Positions 26,856 to 35,643 of a stretch of DNA of 64,000 nucleotides are shown piece after piece. This stretch comes from Bacteroidales bacterium (GTDB lineage: Bacteria > Bacteroidota > Bacteroidia > Bacteroidales > Muribaculaceae), in contig JAAVFI010000024.1 of assembly GCA_014800815.1 (NCBI GenBank), positions 1-64,000 of the forward strand. The letters are read 5' to 3'. Both the position numbers and the translations under genes were made by a program. Under the pieces are notes generated by a model. That model searched no databases, was not told the origin of the DNA, and saw only the letters and a program-made list of their open reading frames with translations. Each line of letters opens with the position of its first letter. The first letter of the stretch is position 1.

Positions 26856-27697
26856 AGCGGAAGAATTACGAGTGGGAATGGAGCGTTGAATGCCTCGCGC
26901 CCCGCTCGGAGGGCTGCCGAGGGGAATATCACGGGCATGACGTATGCCGCATAGCGGCGCAGGAGAGGCATCATGGTGTCGCGTGCCGAAGCATCGCCGC
27001 AGAGGAGCACTTCGTCGGTCTCGGGGTCGAGGCCGGCATGCTTCATGGCTGCCATGATGTAGTACAGTGCGTCCGACGGCGAAGGGGTCGGGTGCGTGAA
27101 CGCACATGCGAGTCGTCCGTCGGTGCCGAAGGCTATCACATCGGTGCTCGCTGAGGCTCCCTGACCGCTGAAATGGGCGTAGACCTTGCCGGAGTTGCCG
27201 AGTATGCTCTTGCGTCCGAAATAGCGCATGAGAGGCGCTATATGGCTGTGTACGGCAGGATTCCTGAAGGTGCGGGCGAGGAATCGCGCTGTGTGAGCCG
27301 GGAGAGTCCACGCCAGGTCGATGCCGAGGGCGTCCACGGTGTCGCGGCGCAGCTCGGTATCGTCGGCCGAGGGGGCGTCGTCCGACACGGTGAGGCGGCA
27401 GTAGTCGGCCGCGGTGCGGAAGGCATCGTCGGAGTATCCTGCCGGGAGCACGGTGTAGGCATTGGTGCGCACGAGCACATCCACGCCGGCGAAGTCGCTG
27501 AGCAGCACGGGAGCCGCGTACACGGCCTCTTCAAGAGCCTTGTGGCCGGGGAGGGTGGGGTCGAGCGGGAGAGAGAATGTGACCATTGAAGAATCTTCGA
27601 CGGTACTCCATACAACAGCACGCAAAGCGTCTGTATCGACCTGCAGGGCAAGTCGACACAGACGTGGACGTTCTATGGCCGGAGTAGTGTCGGGCAC
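26846..27697 (-). CDS. DUF3822 family protein
   Basis: A 283-residue cytoplasmic protein. It starts at a GTG (27697) that shares one base with the alaS stop (TAGTG), a coupling typical of this organism's operons. The fold appears actin/RNase H-like (DUF3822 is known from Bacteroidota beside rsmD): LEEAVYAAPVLLSDF and late VLLCGDASARD. Function unknown; the fixed place next to rsmD suggests a link with ribosome or pilus-type ATPase work, unproven. Confidence 0.8.
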   Translation of the reverse strand: MPDTTPAIERPRLCRLALQVDTDALRAVVWSTVEDSSMVTFSLPLDPTLPGHKALEEAVYAAPVLLSDFAGVDVLVRTNAYTVLPAGYSDDAFRTAADYCRLTVSDDAPSADDTELRRDTVDALGIDLAWTLPAHTARFLARTFRNPAVHSHIAPLMRYFGRKSILGNSGKVYAHFSGQGASASTDVIAFGTDGRLACAFTHPTPSPSDALYYIMAAMKHAGLDPETDEVLLCGDASARDTMMPLLRRYAAYVMPVIFPSAALRAGREAFNAPFPLVILPLCE

Positions 27698-30327
27698 TAT
27701 TCTTCTACGGCTTTAATCATTGATTCGTAGGCTTCTTTGAGGCCCGAGGCATCCTTACCGCCTGCCTGGGCGAAACCGGGCTGGCCACCGCCGCCACCCT
27801 TGATAGCACGGGCAGCCTCGCGGACAATCTTGGAGGCGTTGAGACCCTTGGCTGCAAGGTCGTCGGTGAGCATCACGGTGAGCAAGGGACGGCCTGCGGC
27901 GTCGGTCGTAGCGGCTACGAATGCTGTGTTGGTATTTGAAAGGGCGCGGATATTGAATGCCATACCCTTGACCATATCGGGGAGCGCAGGGCCGATGATA
28001 GATGTCAGACGGACACCGGAGAGTGTAGTCTTGGCCTTGTCGAGGAGCTCACGGCTCTGGGCGGCGATGCGTTCCTTGACAAATTCCTCGGTCTGACGGC
28101 GGAGCTCGGCGTTTTCTTCAATTGCCTTGCGTACTGCGCCGAGAAGGTCGGGAGCGTTGTTGAAGAATGCAGCGATTTCACGAATCTTTTCTTCCGCGCC
28201 GTCGAGGAGGTTCTCGACTGTAGCGCCGGTCACGGCCTCGATACGGCGGATACCTGCGGCGATGCTTGATTCGCTCAGGATGCGTATCATACCGATATTG
28301 CCGGTGTTCTCTACGTGTGTACCACCGCAGAGCTCAACGGAGTCGCCGTAGCGGATTACACGTACTTCGTCGCCGTACTTCTCGCCGAAAAGTGCCATAG
28401 CACCCATTTCGCGGGCTTCTGCGATAGGCACGCAGCGTTTTTCGTCGCGGGCGATAGCCTCGCGTACTCGCTTGTTGGCCAGACGCTCTACCTTCTTGAG
28501 TTCTTCGGGAGTCACTTTCTGGAAGTGAGAGAAGTCGAAGCGGAGGAAGTCGGGAGATACGAAAGAGCCTTTCTGCTCTACGTGTGTGCCGAGTACCTCG
28601 CGGAGAGCCTGGTGCAGGAGGTGGGTTGCGGTGTGGTTGCGGGCGATAGCCTGACGGTTTTCAGTGTCGATAGCGGCAGTGAAAGTGGCGTTGATGTCGG
28701 CGGGGAGCTCTTTTACGAGGTGTACGCCTACGCCGTTCTCGCGCTTGGTGTCGAAAATTTCAGTAACGGCGCCGGTATTCTTATCGGTAAGAGTACCGCG
28801 GTCGCCCACCTGACCGCCCATTTCTGCATAGAAGGGAGTCTCGGAGAGAACGAGCTGGTAGTATTCTTTGTTTTTCTGCTTTACGTGACGGTAGCGGAGG
28901 ATACGTGCATCGGCCGAGGTCTTGTCGTAGCCGGTGAATTCCTGCTCGCCTTCGTTTACGATAATCCAGTCGGCAGCTTCTACGGCGGCAGCCGAGCGTG
29001 CACGCTCTTTCTGTGCGGCCATTTCGGCATTGAAGCCTTCGATGTCTACGGTCATGCCGTAGTCCTTGAGGATGAGCTCGGTGAGGTCGAGGGGGAAACC
29101 GTAGGTGTCGTAGAGCGTAAATGCCTGCTTGCCTGATATTTCGTTGCTACCCTCTGCCTTGGCCGCCTTCACGGCGTCGTCGAGAAGACGGATACCGTTC
29201 TCAAGTGTGCGGAGGAATGCGTCTTCCTCTTCCTTGATTACCTTCATGATGAGGTCGCGGTTGGCACCGAGTTCGGGATATGCTTCACCCATATTCTCGA
29301 TGAGGGTGTCGACGAGGCGGTACATGAAGGCCTGCTTCTGCTCGAGGAAGGTGTAGGCGTAGCGTACGGCGCGGCGCAGGATGCGGCGGATTACGTAGCC
29401 TGCCTTGGCGTTCGAGGGAAGCTGGTTGTCGGCGATAGAGAATGCGATAGTGCGCACGTGGTCGGCGATAACGCGCATAGCCACGTCTACATTCTTGTCT
29501 TTGCCGTATTCTTTGCCCGAAAGGCTCGAAATCTTGCCGATGAGGGGTGTGAACACGTCGGTATCGTAGTTCGAGGTCTTGCCCTGGAGTGCCATGCAGA
29601 GACGTTCGAAGCCCATGCCGGTGTCGATAACCTTTGCGGGGAGCGGTTCGAGCGAACCGTCGGCCTTGCGGTTATACTGCATGAATACGAGGTTCCAGAT
29701 TTCGATTACCTGGGGGTGGTCATGGTTTACGAGCGATGCTCCGGGCACGGCGGCACGCTCTTCGTCGGAGCGGAGGTCGATATGGATTTCGGAGCAGGGA
29801 CCGCAGGGGCCTGTATCGCCCATTTCCCAGAAGTTATCGTGCTTGTTGCCGTTGAGGATGTGGTCGGCAGGGAGGTGCTTGCTCCAGATTTCGGCGGCTT
29901 CGTTGTCGCGCTCGAGGTTTTCGTCGGGTGCTCCTTCGAATACAGTGGCGTAGAGACGGGCGGGGTCGAGACCGAGGACGCCCACGAGGTATTCCCAGGC
30001 CATGTCGATAGCCTCAGCTTTGAAGTAGTCGCCGAACGACCAGTTGCCGAGCATTTCGAACATTGTGTGGTGGTAGGTGTCGTGGCCTACTTCTTCAAGG
30101 TCGTTGTGCTTTCCGCTCACACGGAGGCACTTCTGAGAATCTGCCACGCGACGGAACTTGGGCGCGACGCTACCCAGAATAATATCCTTGAACTGGTTCA
30201 TGCCGGCATTGGTGAACATCAGGGTGGGGTCATCCTTGATTACCATAGGAGCCGACGGCACTATGTGGTGATTTTTAGACTCAAAAAAGTCTTTGAACGA
30301 CTGGCGTATTTCCTTTGCTGTAAGCAT
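27697..30327 (-). CDS. alaS: Alanyl-tRNA synthetase
   Basis: Charges tRNA-Ala. The ATG at 30327 ([11 protein letters not shown]) gives the normal length of 876; a longer frame to 30399 reaches into the promoter and is rejected. Domains: class II catalytic core (1 to about 420, with [15 protein letters not shown]), editing domain with HTATHLLHQ (about 562) and CGGTH (about 667), and a C-terminal oligomerisation domain with [14 protein letters not shown]. First gene of the six-gene unit through to the Crp/Fnr regulator. A complete promoter lies at 30369-30400. Confidence 0.98.
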   Translation of the reverse strand: MLTAKEIRQSFKDFFESKNHHIVPSAPMVIKDDPTLMFTNAGMNQFKDIILGSVAPKFRRVADSQKCLRVSGKHNDLEEVGHDTYHHTMFEMLGNWSFGDYFKAEAIDMAWEYLVGVLGLDPARLYATVFEGAPDENLERDNEAAEIWSKHLPADHILNGNKHDNFWEMGDTGPCGPCSEIHIDLRSDEERAAVPGASLVNHDHPQVIEIWNLVFMQYNRKADGSLEPLPAKVIDTGMGFERLCMALQGKTSNYDTDVFTPLIGKISSLSGKEYGKDKNVDVAMRVIADHVRTIAFSIADNQLPSNAKAGYVIRRILRRAVRYAYTFLEQKQAFMYRLVDTLIENMGEAYPELGANRDLIMKVIKEEEDAFLRTLENGIRLLDDAVKAAKAEGSNEISGKQAFTLYDTYGFPLDLTELILKDYGMTVDIEGFNAEMAAQKERARSAAAVEAADWIIVNEGEQEFTGYDKTSADARILRYRHVKQKNKEYYQLVLSETPFYAEMGGQVGDRGTLTDKNTGAVTEIFDTKRENGVGVHLVKELPADINATFTAAIDTENRQAIARNHTATHLLHQALREVLGTHVEQKGSFVSPDFLRFDFSHFQKVTPEELKKVERLANKRVREAIARDEKRCVPIAEAREMGAMALFGEKYGDEVRVIRYGDSVELCGGTHVENTGNIGMIRILSESSIAAGIRRIEAVTGATVENLLDGAEEKIREIAAFFNNAPDLLGAVRKAIEENAELRRQTEEFVKERIAAQSRELLDKAKTTLSGVRLTSIIGPALPDMVKGMAFNIRALSNTNTAFVAATTDAAGRPLLTVMLTDDLAAKGLNASKIVREAARAIKGGGGGQPGFAQAGGKDASGLKEAYESMIKAVEE

Positions 30328-30368
30328 TATATATGAGTTTACTATATTTTTTAGCAGGTTATTCGGCG

Positions 30369-30400
30369 CAAAATTACTATCTTTGCAACCAGAGTGCAAA
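30369..30400 (-). promoter_or_regulatory. Promoter of the alaS unit
   Basis: Minus-strand TTTG (30397-30400), 20-nt spacer, TAATTTTG (30369-30376); leader about 35 nt. The spacer contains the -7 box of the opposite-strand gene. Confidence 0.8.
30378..30385 (+). promoter_or_regulatory. -7 box (TATCTTTG) for the M23 peptidase gene
   Basis: TATCTTTG on the plus strand, inside the spacer of the alaS promoter. Gives a leader of about 65 nt. No good -33 seen. Confidence 0.5.
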
Positions 30401-30456
30401 ATTACTCTTATTTCCGCACTTGTGCAAATTTAACTCCGCGAACTTCCGTAGTAACG

Positions 30457-31428
30457 ATGAGTCAGAAAGTATTCTACCGCTATAACGCTGCAAGCGAGCA
30501 ATATGAACGAGTGTTTCCGGACCGCCGAAAGCGCCTGGCGGCGTCGGTGCGCCCCTACGTTACGGCGATTCTCGTAGTGGCGGCTATCGCTCTGGCTCTT
30601 TACTATACTATAGAGACTCCGCGCGAGCGTATGCTCATGCGCTCCAACGAGCATCTTCAGCAGCGTCTCGACCTCCTCAACAGACGCGCCGACGAGGCTC
30701 TTGAGGTAATGGAAGACATTGCCGAGCGCGACAATAATTTCTACCGCGCCATGATGCAGGCCGAGCCACTTTCGCCAGCACGCCGCTATGCCGGCCTCGA
30801 ACGTCAGCGCAACTACGACCGCCTCGACTCGCTGGCCGACAATGAATTGCTCTTCAATGTCACATCCAAGCTCGACCGTCTCGACCAGATGCTCGTCACG
30901 CAGATTAAGTCGTTCGACTTCCTCGCGTCGGAGGCTTCGGAGCAGAAAGACCGCGCCACCCACATTCCGGCCATTCAGCCTGTGCCCGAGAAATATCTCC
31001 GCACAATGGCTTCGGGCTACGGCGCCCGCCGCGACCCCATATACGGCACTATGAAATTCCACGAGGGAATGGACTTCTCGGCTCCCGTTGGCACTCCTGT
31101 ATACGCTACCGCCGACGGCACCGTGACACTCTCAAAGTGGCACTCAGGATACGGCAATATGGTGGAGATTAACCACGGATACAACTATACCACGCGCTAT
31201 GCACACCTCTCGAAACTAATAGCACAGCCCGGACAGACCGTACACCGAGGCGACCTTATCGGACTGGTCGGAAACACAGGAAAGTCGACAGGCCCGCACC
31301 TGCACTACGAGGTGCGATACCGCGGCGCTCCCCAGAATCCTGTAAACTATTACTTCTACGACCTCACGCCGGAAGAGTACGACCAGATAATCACGCTGGC
31401 TGAAAACGCCGGCCACGTAATGGACTGA
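30457..31428 (+). CDS. M23 family peptidoglycan endopeptidase
   Basis: A 323-residue membrane-anchored lysostaphin-type metallopeptidase cutting peptidoglycan cross-links or activating division/separation. The start at 30457 (MSQKVFYRYN) is preferred over a longer frame that begins in the promoter. Residues 28-50 form one membrane helix, followed by a coiled-coil region (about 58-140) and the catalytic domain with zinc ligands HEGMDFS (His about 201, Asp about 205) and HLHYEV (about 281). All ligands are present, so it is probably active. The MerR regulator begins 4 nt after its stop. Confidence 0.93.
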   Translation: MSQKVFYRYNAASEQYERVFPDRRKRLAASVRPYVTAILVVAAIALALYYTIETPRERMLMRSNEHLQQRLDLLNRRADEALEVMEDIAERDNNFYRAMMQAEPLSPARRYAGLERQRNYDRLDSLADNELLFNVTSKLDRLDQMLVTQIKSFDFLASEASEQKDRATHIPAIQPVPEKYLRTMASGYGARRDPIYGTMKFHEGMDFSAPVGTPVYATADGTVTLSKWHSGYGNMVEINHGYNYTTRYAHLSKLIAQPGQTVHRGDLIGLVGNTGKSTGPHLHYEVRYRGAPQNPVNYYFYDLTPEEYDQIITLAENAGHVMD

Positions 31429-31432
31429 TACC

Positions 31433-31777
31433 ATGAAGGAAGAATACACCAAGAAATACTACCGCATAGGCGATGTGGCAACCATTACGGGGCTTCCACC
31501 GTCTACCATACGCTTCTGGGAGAAGGAATTCTCGGAGCTGCGCCCCAAGCGCAATGCAGGTGGTACGCGCTACTATACTCCGGCCGATATAGAGCAACTC
31601 AACATCATCAAGTTCCTTATCCGCGACAAGGGCCTGACTATAGAGGGCGCCCGCGAGCACCTGCGCCGCAACCGCCGCGACCTCGACCGCAAACATCAGG
31701 TGGTGCAGCGCCTGCGCACAATAAGAAAAGCGCTGACAGAGATGCTTGAAGCTCTCGATCAGCGCCAAAAAGGTTGA
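31433..31777 (+). CDS. MerR-family transcription regulator
   Basis: A 114-residue protein whose first 75 residues form a MerR winged-helix domain (YRIGDVATITGLPPSTIRFW, then LRPKRNAGGTRYYTPADIEQ). After a dimerising helix it ends early, so no sensor domain is present; this minimal type is common in Bacteroidota. It follows the M23 gene by 4 nt and may be expressed with it. Target unknown. Confidence 0.92.
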   Translation: MKEEYTKKYYRIGDVATITGLPPSTIRFWEKEFSELRPKRNAGGTRYYTPADIEQLNIIKFLIRDKGLTIEGAREHLRRNRRDLDRKHQVVQRLRTIRKALTEMLEALDQRQKG

Positions 31778-31784
31778 GCTACTC

Positions 31785-31830
31785 TAAGACCCCGCCCCAG
31801 CGTTAACAAATATTGGGGAACGGGGTCTTA
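31785..31830. terminator. Hairpin between convergent genes
   Basis: A 10-bp perfect stem (31785-31794 with 31821-31830) continues inside with CCCCA and TGGGG. It separates the MerR gene from the convergent lipoprotein gene. No clear T-tract, so it is a structural barrier or a weak bidirectional terminator. Confidence 0.6.
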
Positions 31831-31836
31831 GGCAGA

Positions 31837-32706
31837 TTATGCTTCGGGAAGGAAGGAGAACGAGCCCTCGGCCTTTACATCGTATTTGCCCGGCATAGTA
31901 GCGGGGTCGCAGATGAAATCAAGTCGGAAATTTCCGCAGAAATCAAGGCTGCCGTCAAGGTCGGTGATAGGGAAGGCTGCGAAAGGATTGCCGTTGAGCA
32001 TGGGGGTAAGTGCGTCTACATGCCATACAGCGTTGTTGCCCGAGAAAGTGAAGGGGATGTTGTCGAATACGATATCCATAGCCGGCATACCCGATACAAA
32101 CTTGGCCTGCTTGAGAGTAATCTTCAGGCGGTTAGTTGCCATGTTGAAGTTGAGCACGTACTGAGTAGAGACTGTAGAGAACGCTTCGCCGCCGTCAGAA
32201 ACCGATGTGGTCTTGGCAAGGAGGAGCTGGTCGGCATACGACGATACGATGCTGTAGCGACCGTTGAGCGTATATGTCATGCTCACGCCGGGGAAGTAAG
32301 TACCGTCTACGGTGCGGTTTACGAGCTCAAGACGGAATGTGTTGAAAACCGGCTTGGCTGCGAAGCCCGACATCTCAGGCACGAGGTCGGTACCCTTAAC
32401 CACAATCTTGGAGCCTTCTTCTACAGTCCACTTGATATCCTTGAGTGAGAATGTAGGATATGAAGTGCCATCGGGAGTCTTGAGGCCCGAGATTACCACT
32501 TCCGCAGTAAGGTCGGAGTAATTCAGACGGAGCTGATAGCCGAGGTCGGTGTAGTTGGCCTCAGAAAGCTGTATCATATCTACCACATGGGCGAAGCATG
32601 AGGGGAATGACTGCTCTGTAATAGTCTGAGAATTAGAGTTATTCAAGCAGCTTGTGGCCCCGAATAGACATAATATAGCGCAAATAAGCGTCGATATTTT
32701 CTTCAT
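31837..32706 (-). CDS. Lipoprotein of unknown function
   Basis: A 289-residue lipoprotein, started at the ATG at 32706: Lys-Lys, a hydrophobic stretch and a lipobox ending in Cys (about residue 20, GATSC). The residues after the Cys (LNNSNSQ) carry no acidic export signal, so it is probably periplasm-facing. The mature part looks strand-rich in two similar halves (about 50-160 and 165-289); no domain is recognised (perhaps a DUF4840-like Bacteroidales family, unsure). Longer upstream frames begin before the promoter and are rejected. Confidence 0.75.
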   Translation of the reverse strand: MKKISTLICAILCLFGATSCLNNSNSQTITEQSFPSCFAHVVDMIQLSEANYTDLGYQLRLNYSDLTAEVVISGLKTPDGTSYPTFSLKDIKWTVEEGSKIVVKGTDLVPEMSGFAAKPVFNTFRLELVNRTVDGTYFPGVSMTYTLNGRYSIVSSYADQLLLAKTTSVSDGGEAFSTVSTQYVLNFNMATNRLKITLKQAKFVSGMPAMDIVFDNIPFTFSGNNAVWHVDALTPMLNGNPFAAFPITDLDGSLDFCGNFRLDFICDPATMPGKYDVKAEGSFSFLPEA

Positions 32707-32747
32707 TGTTTGGGAGTCGAAAAAATGATGATTCATTATTGGGACTG

Positions 32748-32779
32748 CAAAACTAATAATAAATTGTGAGAGCAGCAAA
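32748..32779 (-). promoter_or_regulatory. Promoter of the lipoprotein gene
   Basis: Minus-strand TTTG (32776-32779), 20-nt spacer, TAGTTTTG (32748-32755); leader about 35 nt to the ATG at 32706. Full consensus match that fixes the start codon choice. Confidence 0.82.
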
Positions 32780-32834
32780 TGGAGGAGGCTTATACACGGG
32801 CTAAAAGCTCTTTGAACCTTTTATTTGACAAAAA

Positions 32835-32866
32835 TTTGCACAGCCCAAGATTTATTATTACTTTTG
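32835..32866 (+). promoter_or_regulatory. Orphan plus-strand promoter
   Basis: TTTG (32835-32838), 20-nt spacer, TACTTTTG (32859-32866) on the plus strand, with no plus-strand gene after it; a terminator-like hairpin follows about 70 nt later. See the small-RNA candidate at 32873. Confidence 0.7.
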
Positions 32867-32872
32867 CAGCGG

Positions 32873-32957
32873 AAAGAATAGAACTATTTTACTGAAAAGT
32901 TATTTAACTTATAGATTGTAGATTATCAGAGGGCTCTGTCGTGAGATATGGCCCTTT
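32873..32957 (+). ncRNA. Candidate small RNA (promoter-terminator unit)
   Basis: Between a consensus promoter (32835-32866) and a Rho-independent terminator (arms 32928-32934 and about 32951-32957 leading into seven T) lies about 85 nt with no likely coding frame. The start site is inferred from the -7 box. The 5' part is AU-rich and unstructured to the eye; the 3' end is a stem with a large loop that holds TCT/AGA. It ends opposite the 3' end of the adenosyltransferase gene, so it could act in trans or on that transcript. No known RNA family is recognised. Confidence 0.45.
32928..32957 (+). terminator. Intrinsic terminator of the candidate small RNA
   Basis: AGAGGGC pairs with GCCCTTT (one G-U), 16-nt loop, then an uninterrupted T-run and further T-rich sequence on the plus strand. 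Confidence 0.6.
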
Positions 32958-32959
32958 TT

Positions 32960-33520
32960 TTATTTTGTATAATCCCAGAATACATCGTTGATGCCGTTGT
33001 GGCGGTTGATTGCACGCGAGAGCACGAACAGATAGTCGCTCAGGCGATTTATGTAGCGGCAGAGCATGGGGTCGACGGTCACTCCTGTGGCTGCCAAGGC
33101 TATGATGCGTCGCTCGGCGCGTCGTACTACAGTGCGGGCTATGTTTGCACGTGCGGCATCGGCATGGCCGCCGGGGAGTACGAAGCGGTTGTGGCGGGGC
33201 AGAGTAGCGTCGAGGGCGTCGATATCGGCCTCGAGCTGCGATACTTCGGTTTCGGGGAAGGGAGCGGGCTGCCACTTGGAATCTTCTTCGGTGGCGAGTG
33301 CCGAACCTATATTGAACAGAAGGTTCATGGCGCGTGAGAGGGTAGAGTGAGCTTCCTTCGGTATTTCTGTGGAGGCGTCGAGGAGTCCGAGCCATGAGTT
33401 GGCTTCGTCGACGGTGCCGTAGGCTTCGAGGCGTGCACAGTCTTTGGCTACGCGCGAACCGCCTACCAGTGATGTTGTGCCGGCATCGCCGGTGCGTGTA
33501 TATACGTTGCTTTTTGCCAT
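32960..33520 (-). CDS. Cob(I)alamin adenosyltransferase, PduO type
   Basis: A 186-residue cytoplasmic enzyme that adenosylates cob(I)alamin/cobyrinate to give coenzyme B12. Family marks: YTRTGDAGTTSL (8-19, ATP loop), the GTVDEANSWLG helix, and RFVLPGGHADAARANIARTV-type core with the Arg/Glu pair (RRAER). Length is normal. Own promoter at 33547-33577, whose -33 box lies in the U-tract of the upstream terminator. Consistent with cobalamin use in this organism (QueG, at 487-1437, needs cobalamin). Confidence 0.95.
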   Translation of the reverse strand: MAKSNVYTRTGDAGTTSLVGGSRVAKDCARLEAYGTVDEANSWLGLLDASTEIPKEAHSTLSRAMNLLFNIGSALATEEDSKWQPAPFPETEVSQLEADIDALDATLPRHNRFVLPGGHADAARANIARTVVRRAERRIIALAATGVTVDPMLCRYINRLSDYLFVLSRAINRHNGINDVFWDYTK

Positions 33521-33546
33521 AGTCGGTAAGGATTTGAGATTATGTA

Positions 33547-33577
33547 CAAAAGTACAAAAAATTCAATTAGACCCAAA
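33547..33577 (-). promoter_or_regulatory. Promoter of the adenosyltransferase gene
   Basis: Minus-strand TTTG (33574-33577), 19-nt spacer, TACTTTTG (33547-33554), leader about 20 nt. The TTTG is part of the T-rich tail of the terminator above it. Confidence 0.78.
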
Positions 33578-33623
33578 AAGAAAGCGGGAGGCTGTGCCCG
33601 ATGAATCAGTGCACAGCCTCCCG
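33574..33623 (-). terminator. Terminator of the TonB receptor-lipoprotein operon
   Basis: A perfect 13-bp stem (33585-33597 with 33611-33623), 13-nt loop, and a T-rich tail on the minus strand, 25 nt after the lipoprotein gene. Confidence 0.88.
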
Positions 33624-33648
33624 AGAGATTTTCAGTGAGAACGGCGGC

Positions 33649-35634
33649 TTATTTGCCGGTGCCGTTTTCCCACCATGTACAGCTTATGGGGGTGAATTGG
33701 GCGGGACCGCTCACTTCGTAAACTGCTACGTAGTAGTCGGTGGATGCGCCGTTGTATGCAGCGAAATTAATTGTGTAGAGCACCTGCAGACCGTCGATGG
33801 GTTTGGCATCAGGGTTGAGGATACCGAGGGCTGCGGGGAGCGACTCGTAGATGAAGCGGGTCTTTTCGGCTTCGACAATTTCGTCGTCGGTCATTGACTC
33901 GTAGCCTGCGGGATATTGGGCGCGTGCCGAGCCGGGACGGAGGTCGACGTTGCCCTGGTAAGCAGAAGCACCTGAGTAGTACTCGTTGTTGCCGTAAGAG
34001 GTAACGTAGAAGAGGCCGCTCTTGATGTTGGTGTCGCCGAGAGGACGGCAGATAGTCTCGAATACCCAGTCAACGATTGTCTGGTAGTAGAGTGAGCTCA
34101 GAGGCTGGCTCTTGCCTGCGGGGAGGTCGATAGTAACGTTGGGGTTGTAGATCCACTTGCCGCCTGTGCGAACGAACTGTGCGGTCTCGGTCTCGACAAA
34201 TTCGGTGGGAGTCCATTTGCCGTCTTCGCCGCAGGTGTAGGGTGAGCATACATAGCTTGATGTGCCGCCTGCATACTGAATCCAGAATACATACTTGACG
34301 GCTTCTGCTACGCCGTAGGGGTAGTTGAGGTCGAGCCAACGGCTGAGGTAGGGCTCTGCTGTGGTGAGGTTGTTGTAGGACTGCCCCATGGTCTTGTAGT
34401 CGGCATCCTGGAGTACGGTGAAGTCTGAAGCGGCTTTCACCCAGTCGGAGCCGTCGAAGTGATATATGGCGTTTACGGCGGTAGCGGGGAGGTTTGCCTT
34501 GATACGAGCGGGAGCTTTAGCACCTGCGACTGCGTTGATGGTGAGGTTCTTCACTTCCCAAGTGCCTGACTTGCCTTCTTCGCTGACGTACTTGAAGCCG
34601 AGGCGGATAGTCTTGCCTGCGAATTCGTCGAGCTTGATGTCGCCTGAGTTGGTGAATGCCCACGAGGTATTGTCGGTGTAGACGGGGATTTCTACCTGCT
34701 TCCATGCGCCGCCTGCAACAGATACCCAAAGGGTGCAGTTGGCTTTGGCGAACTCGAGGTCGGGGAACTTGTTGACTACGTGCTCGAAAGCGAGAGTGAT
34801 GTCGGTGTAGCCGCTGAGGTTGATATCAGGCGAAACGAGCCATGACTCTGTGGCGTAGCTTACGTTGTCTTTGAATGCGCTTGCCTTGGCGCCGTAGTTG
34901 GCACCGCCCCACGACCATACGAAGGTGAGTTCTTCGGGGATTACGGCGTCGTCGGTAGTGAAGCCGCCGAGGCCCTCGGTAAATGATTCAGCGAAGACAG
35001 ATACGGGACCTGAGGGTGTGGGTTCGTCGTTGCCGAATGAGGGTTCGGTATCGGCCTGATTGTACGATACGATGCAATATGTGCCCTTGTCGGGATTAAC
35101 GAAATCGCCGAGCGCTACGGGTACATAGTTGTCGGCAGGCATGAGGGGTGTGAAAGCGTTCACATAGTCCTCGCCGCCCCATACCTCGTCGCGATAGAAG
35201 GCTTCGTCGATGGTGTATTTCTGCACAGAAGCTGCCTCGAGGAGAGCTTCAGGTTCGTTGACGGTGACGTTGTAGGTAAGTTTTACCGAAGAGCCGTCGG
35301 TGAGTGTGAAGTACTCGAAGTCGGTGCTTGAGAGGAATGCGGGCACATATTCCGAAGCGGGACAAGCCGCTGAGAAACGCTTCTGAGTGCCGACGAGAGC
35401 GAGTGCCGCTTCATTGTCCTGCTCGGTGGCGAGAGCCTTGTTGGCGCTGTTGCCTGCGATGTAGGTGTAGTCGGCATCGGTGAGAGTGTAGTCAATAGAC
35501 TGCTGATTGGCAAAAGGCTGGTCCTCAAATTCCTTGAAGCCGTCGAGCTTGTTATTCCAGGAATTTTCGTCGCAAGACGCCGCGCCGGCTGCGAGGACGA
35601 GTGCAAGAGATGCGCGGATATATATCTTATTCAT
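33649..35634 (-). CDS. Surface lipoprotein with choice-of-anchor-J-like domain
   Basis: A 661-residue lipoprotein: signal with lipobox Cys at about 21 followed by Asp-Glu-Asn, an acidic start that in Bacteroidota favours export to the cell surface. Residues about 205-370 form a beta-sandwich with SFTEGLGGF, ATESWLVSPDINLSGY and LRLGFKYVSEEGKSGTWEV-like patterns, the hallmark of choice-of-anchor J/MAM-like domains; the N-terminal part is a DUF5017/SusE-like region and the C-terminal part is unknown. It lies 9 nt after the TonB receptor gene and is likely its surface partner, in place of a SusD. Ligand unknown. Confidence 0.75.
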   Translation of the reverse strand: MNKIYIRASLALVLAAGAASCDENSWNNKLDGFKEFEDQPFANQQSIDYTLTDADYTYIAGNSANKALATEQDNEAALALVGTQKRFSAACPASEYVPAFLSSTDFEYFTLTDGSSVKLTYNVTVNEPEALLEAASVQKYTIDEAFYRDEVWGGEDYVNAFTPLMPADNYVPVALGDFVNPDKGTYCIVSYNQADTEPSFGNDEPTPSGPVSVFAESFTEGLGGFTTDDAVIPEELTFVWSWGGANYGAKASAFKDNVSYATESWLVSPDINLSGYTDITLAFEHVVNKFPDLEFAKANCTLWVSVAGGAWKQVEIPVYTDNTSWAFTNSGDIKLDEFAGKTIRLGFKYVSEEGKSGTWEVKNLTINAVAGAKAPARIKANLPATAVNAIYHFDGSDWVKAASDFTVLQDADYKTMGQSYNNLTTAEPYLSRWLDLNYPYGVAEAVKYVFWIQYAGGTSSYVCSPYTCGEDGKWTPTEFVETETAQFVRTGGKWIYNPNVTIDLPAGKSQPLSSLYYQTIVDWVFETICRPLGDTNIKSGLFYVTSYGNNEYYSGASAYQGNVDLRPGSARAQYPAGYESMTDDEIVEAEKTRFIYESLPAALGILNPDAKPIDGLQVLYTINFAAYNGASTDYYVAVYEVSGPAQFTPISCTWWENGTGK

Positions 35635-35643
35635 ATCTGAGGC

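Noticed and set aside
26856..27311. N-terminal extension of rsmD
   Set aside because: It overlaps DUF3822 in another frame, is Arg/His/Pro-rich, and the family starts at MRIIRG (26855).
21943..32930. 15-nt match TAGATTATCAGAGGG at about 21948 and 32921
   Set aside because: A shared 15-mer is expected by chance in a window of this size, and one copy is coding.
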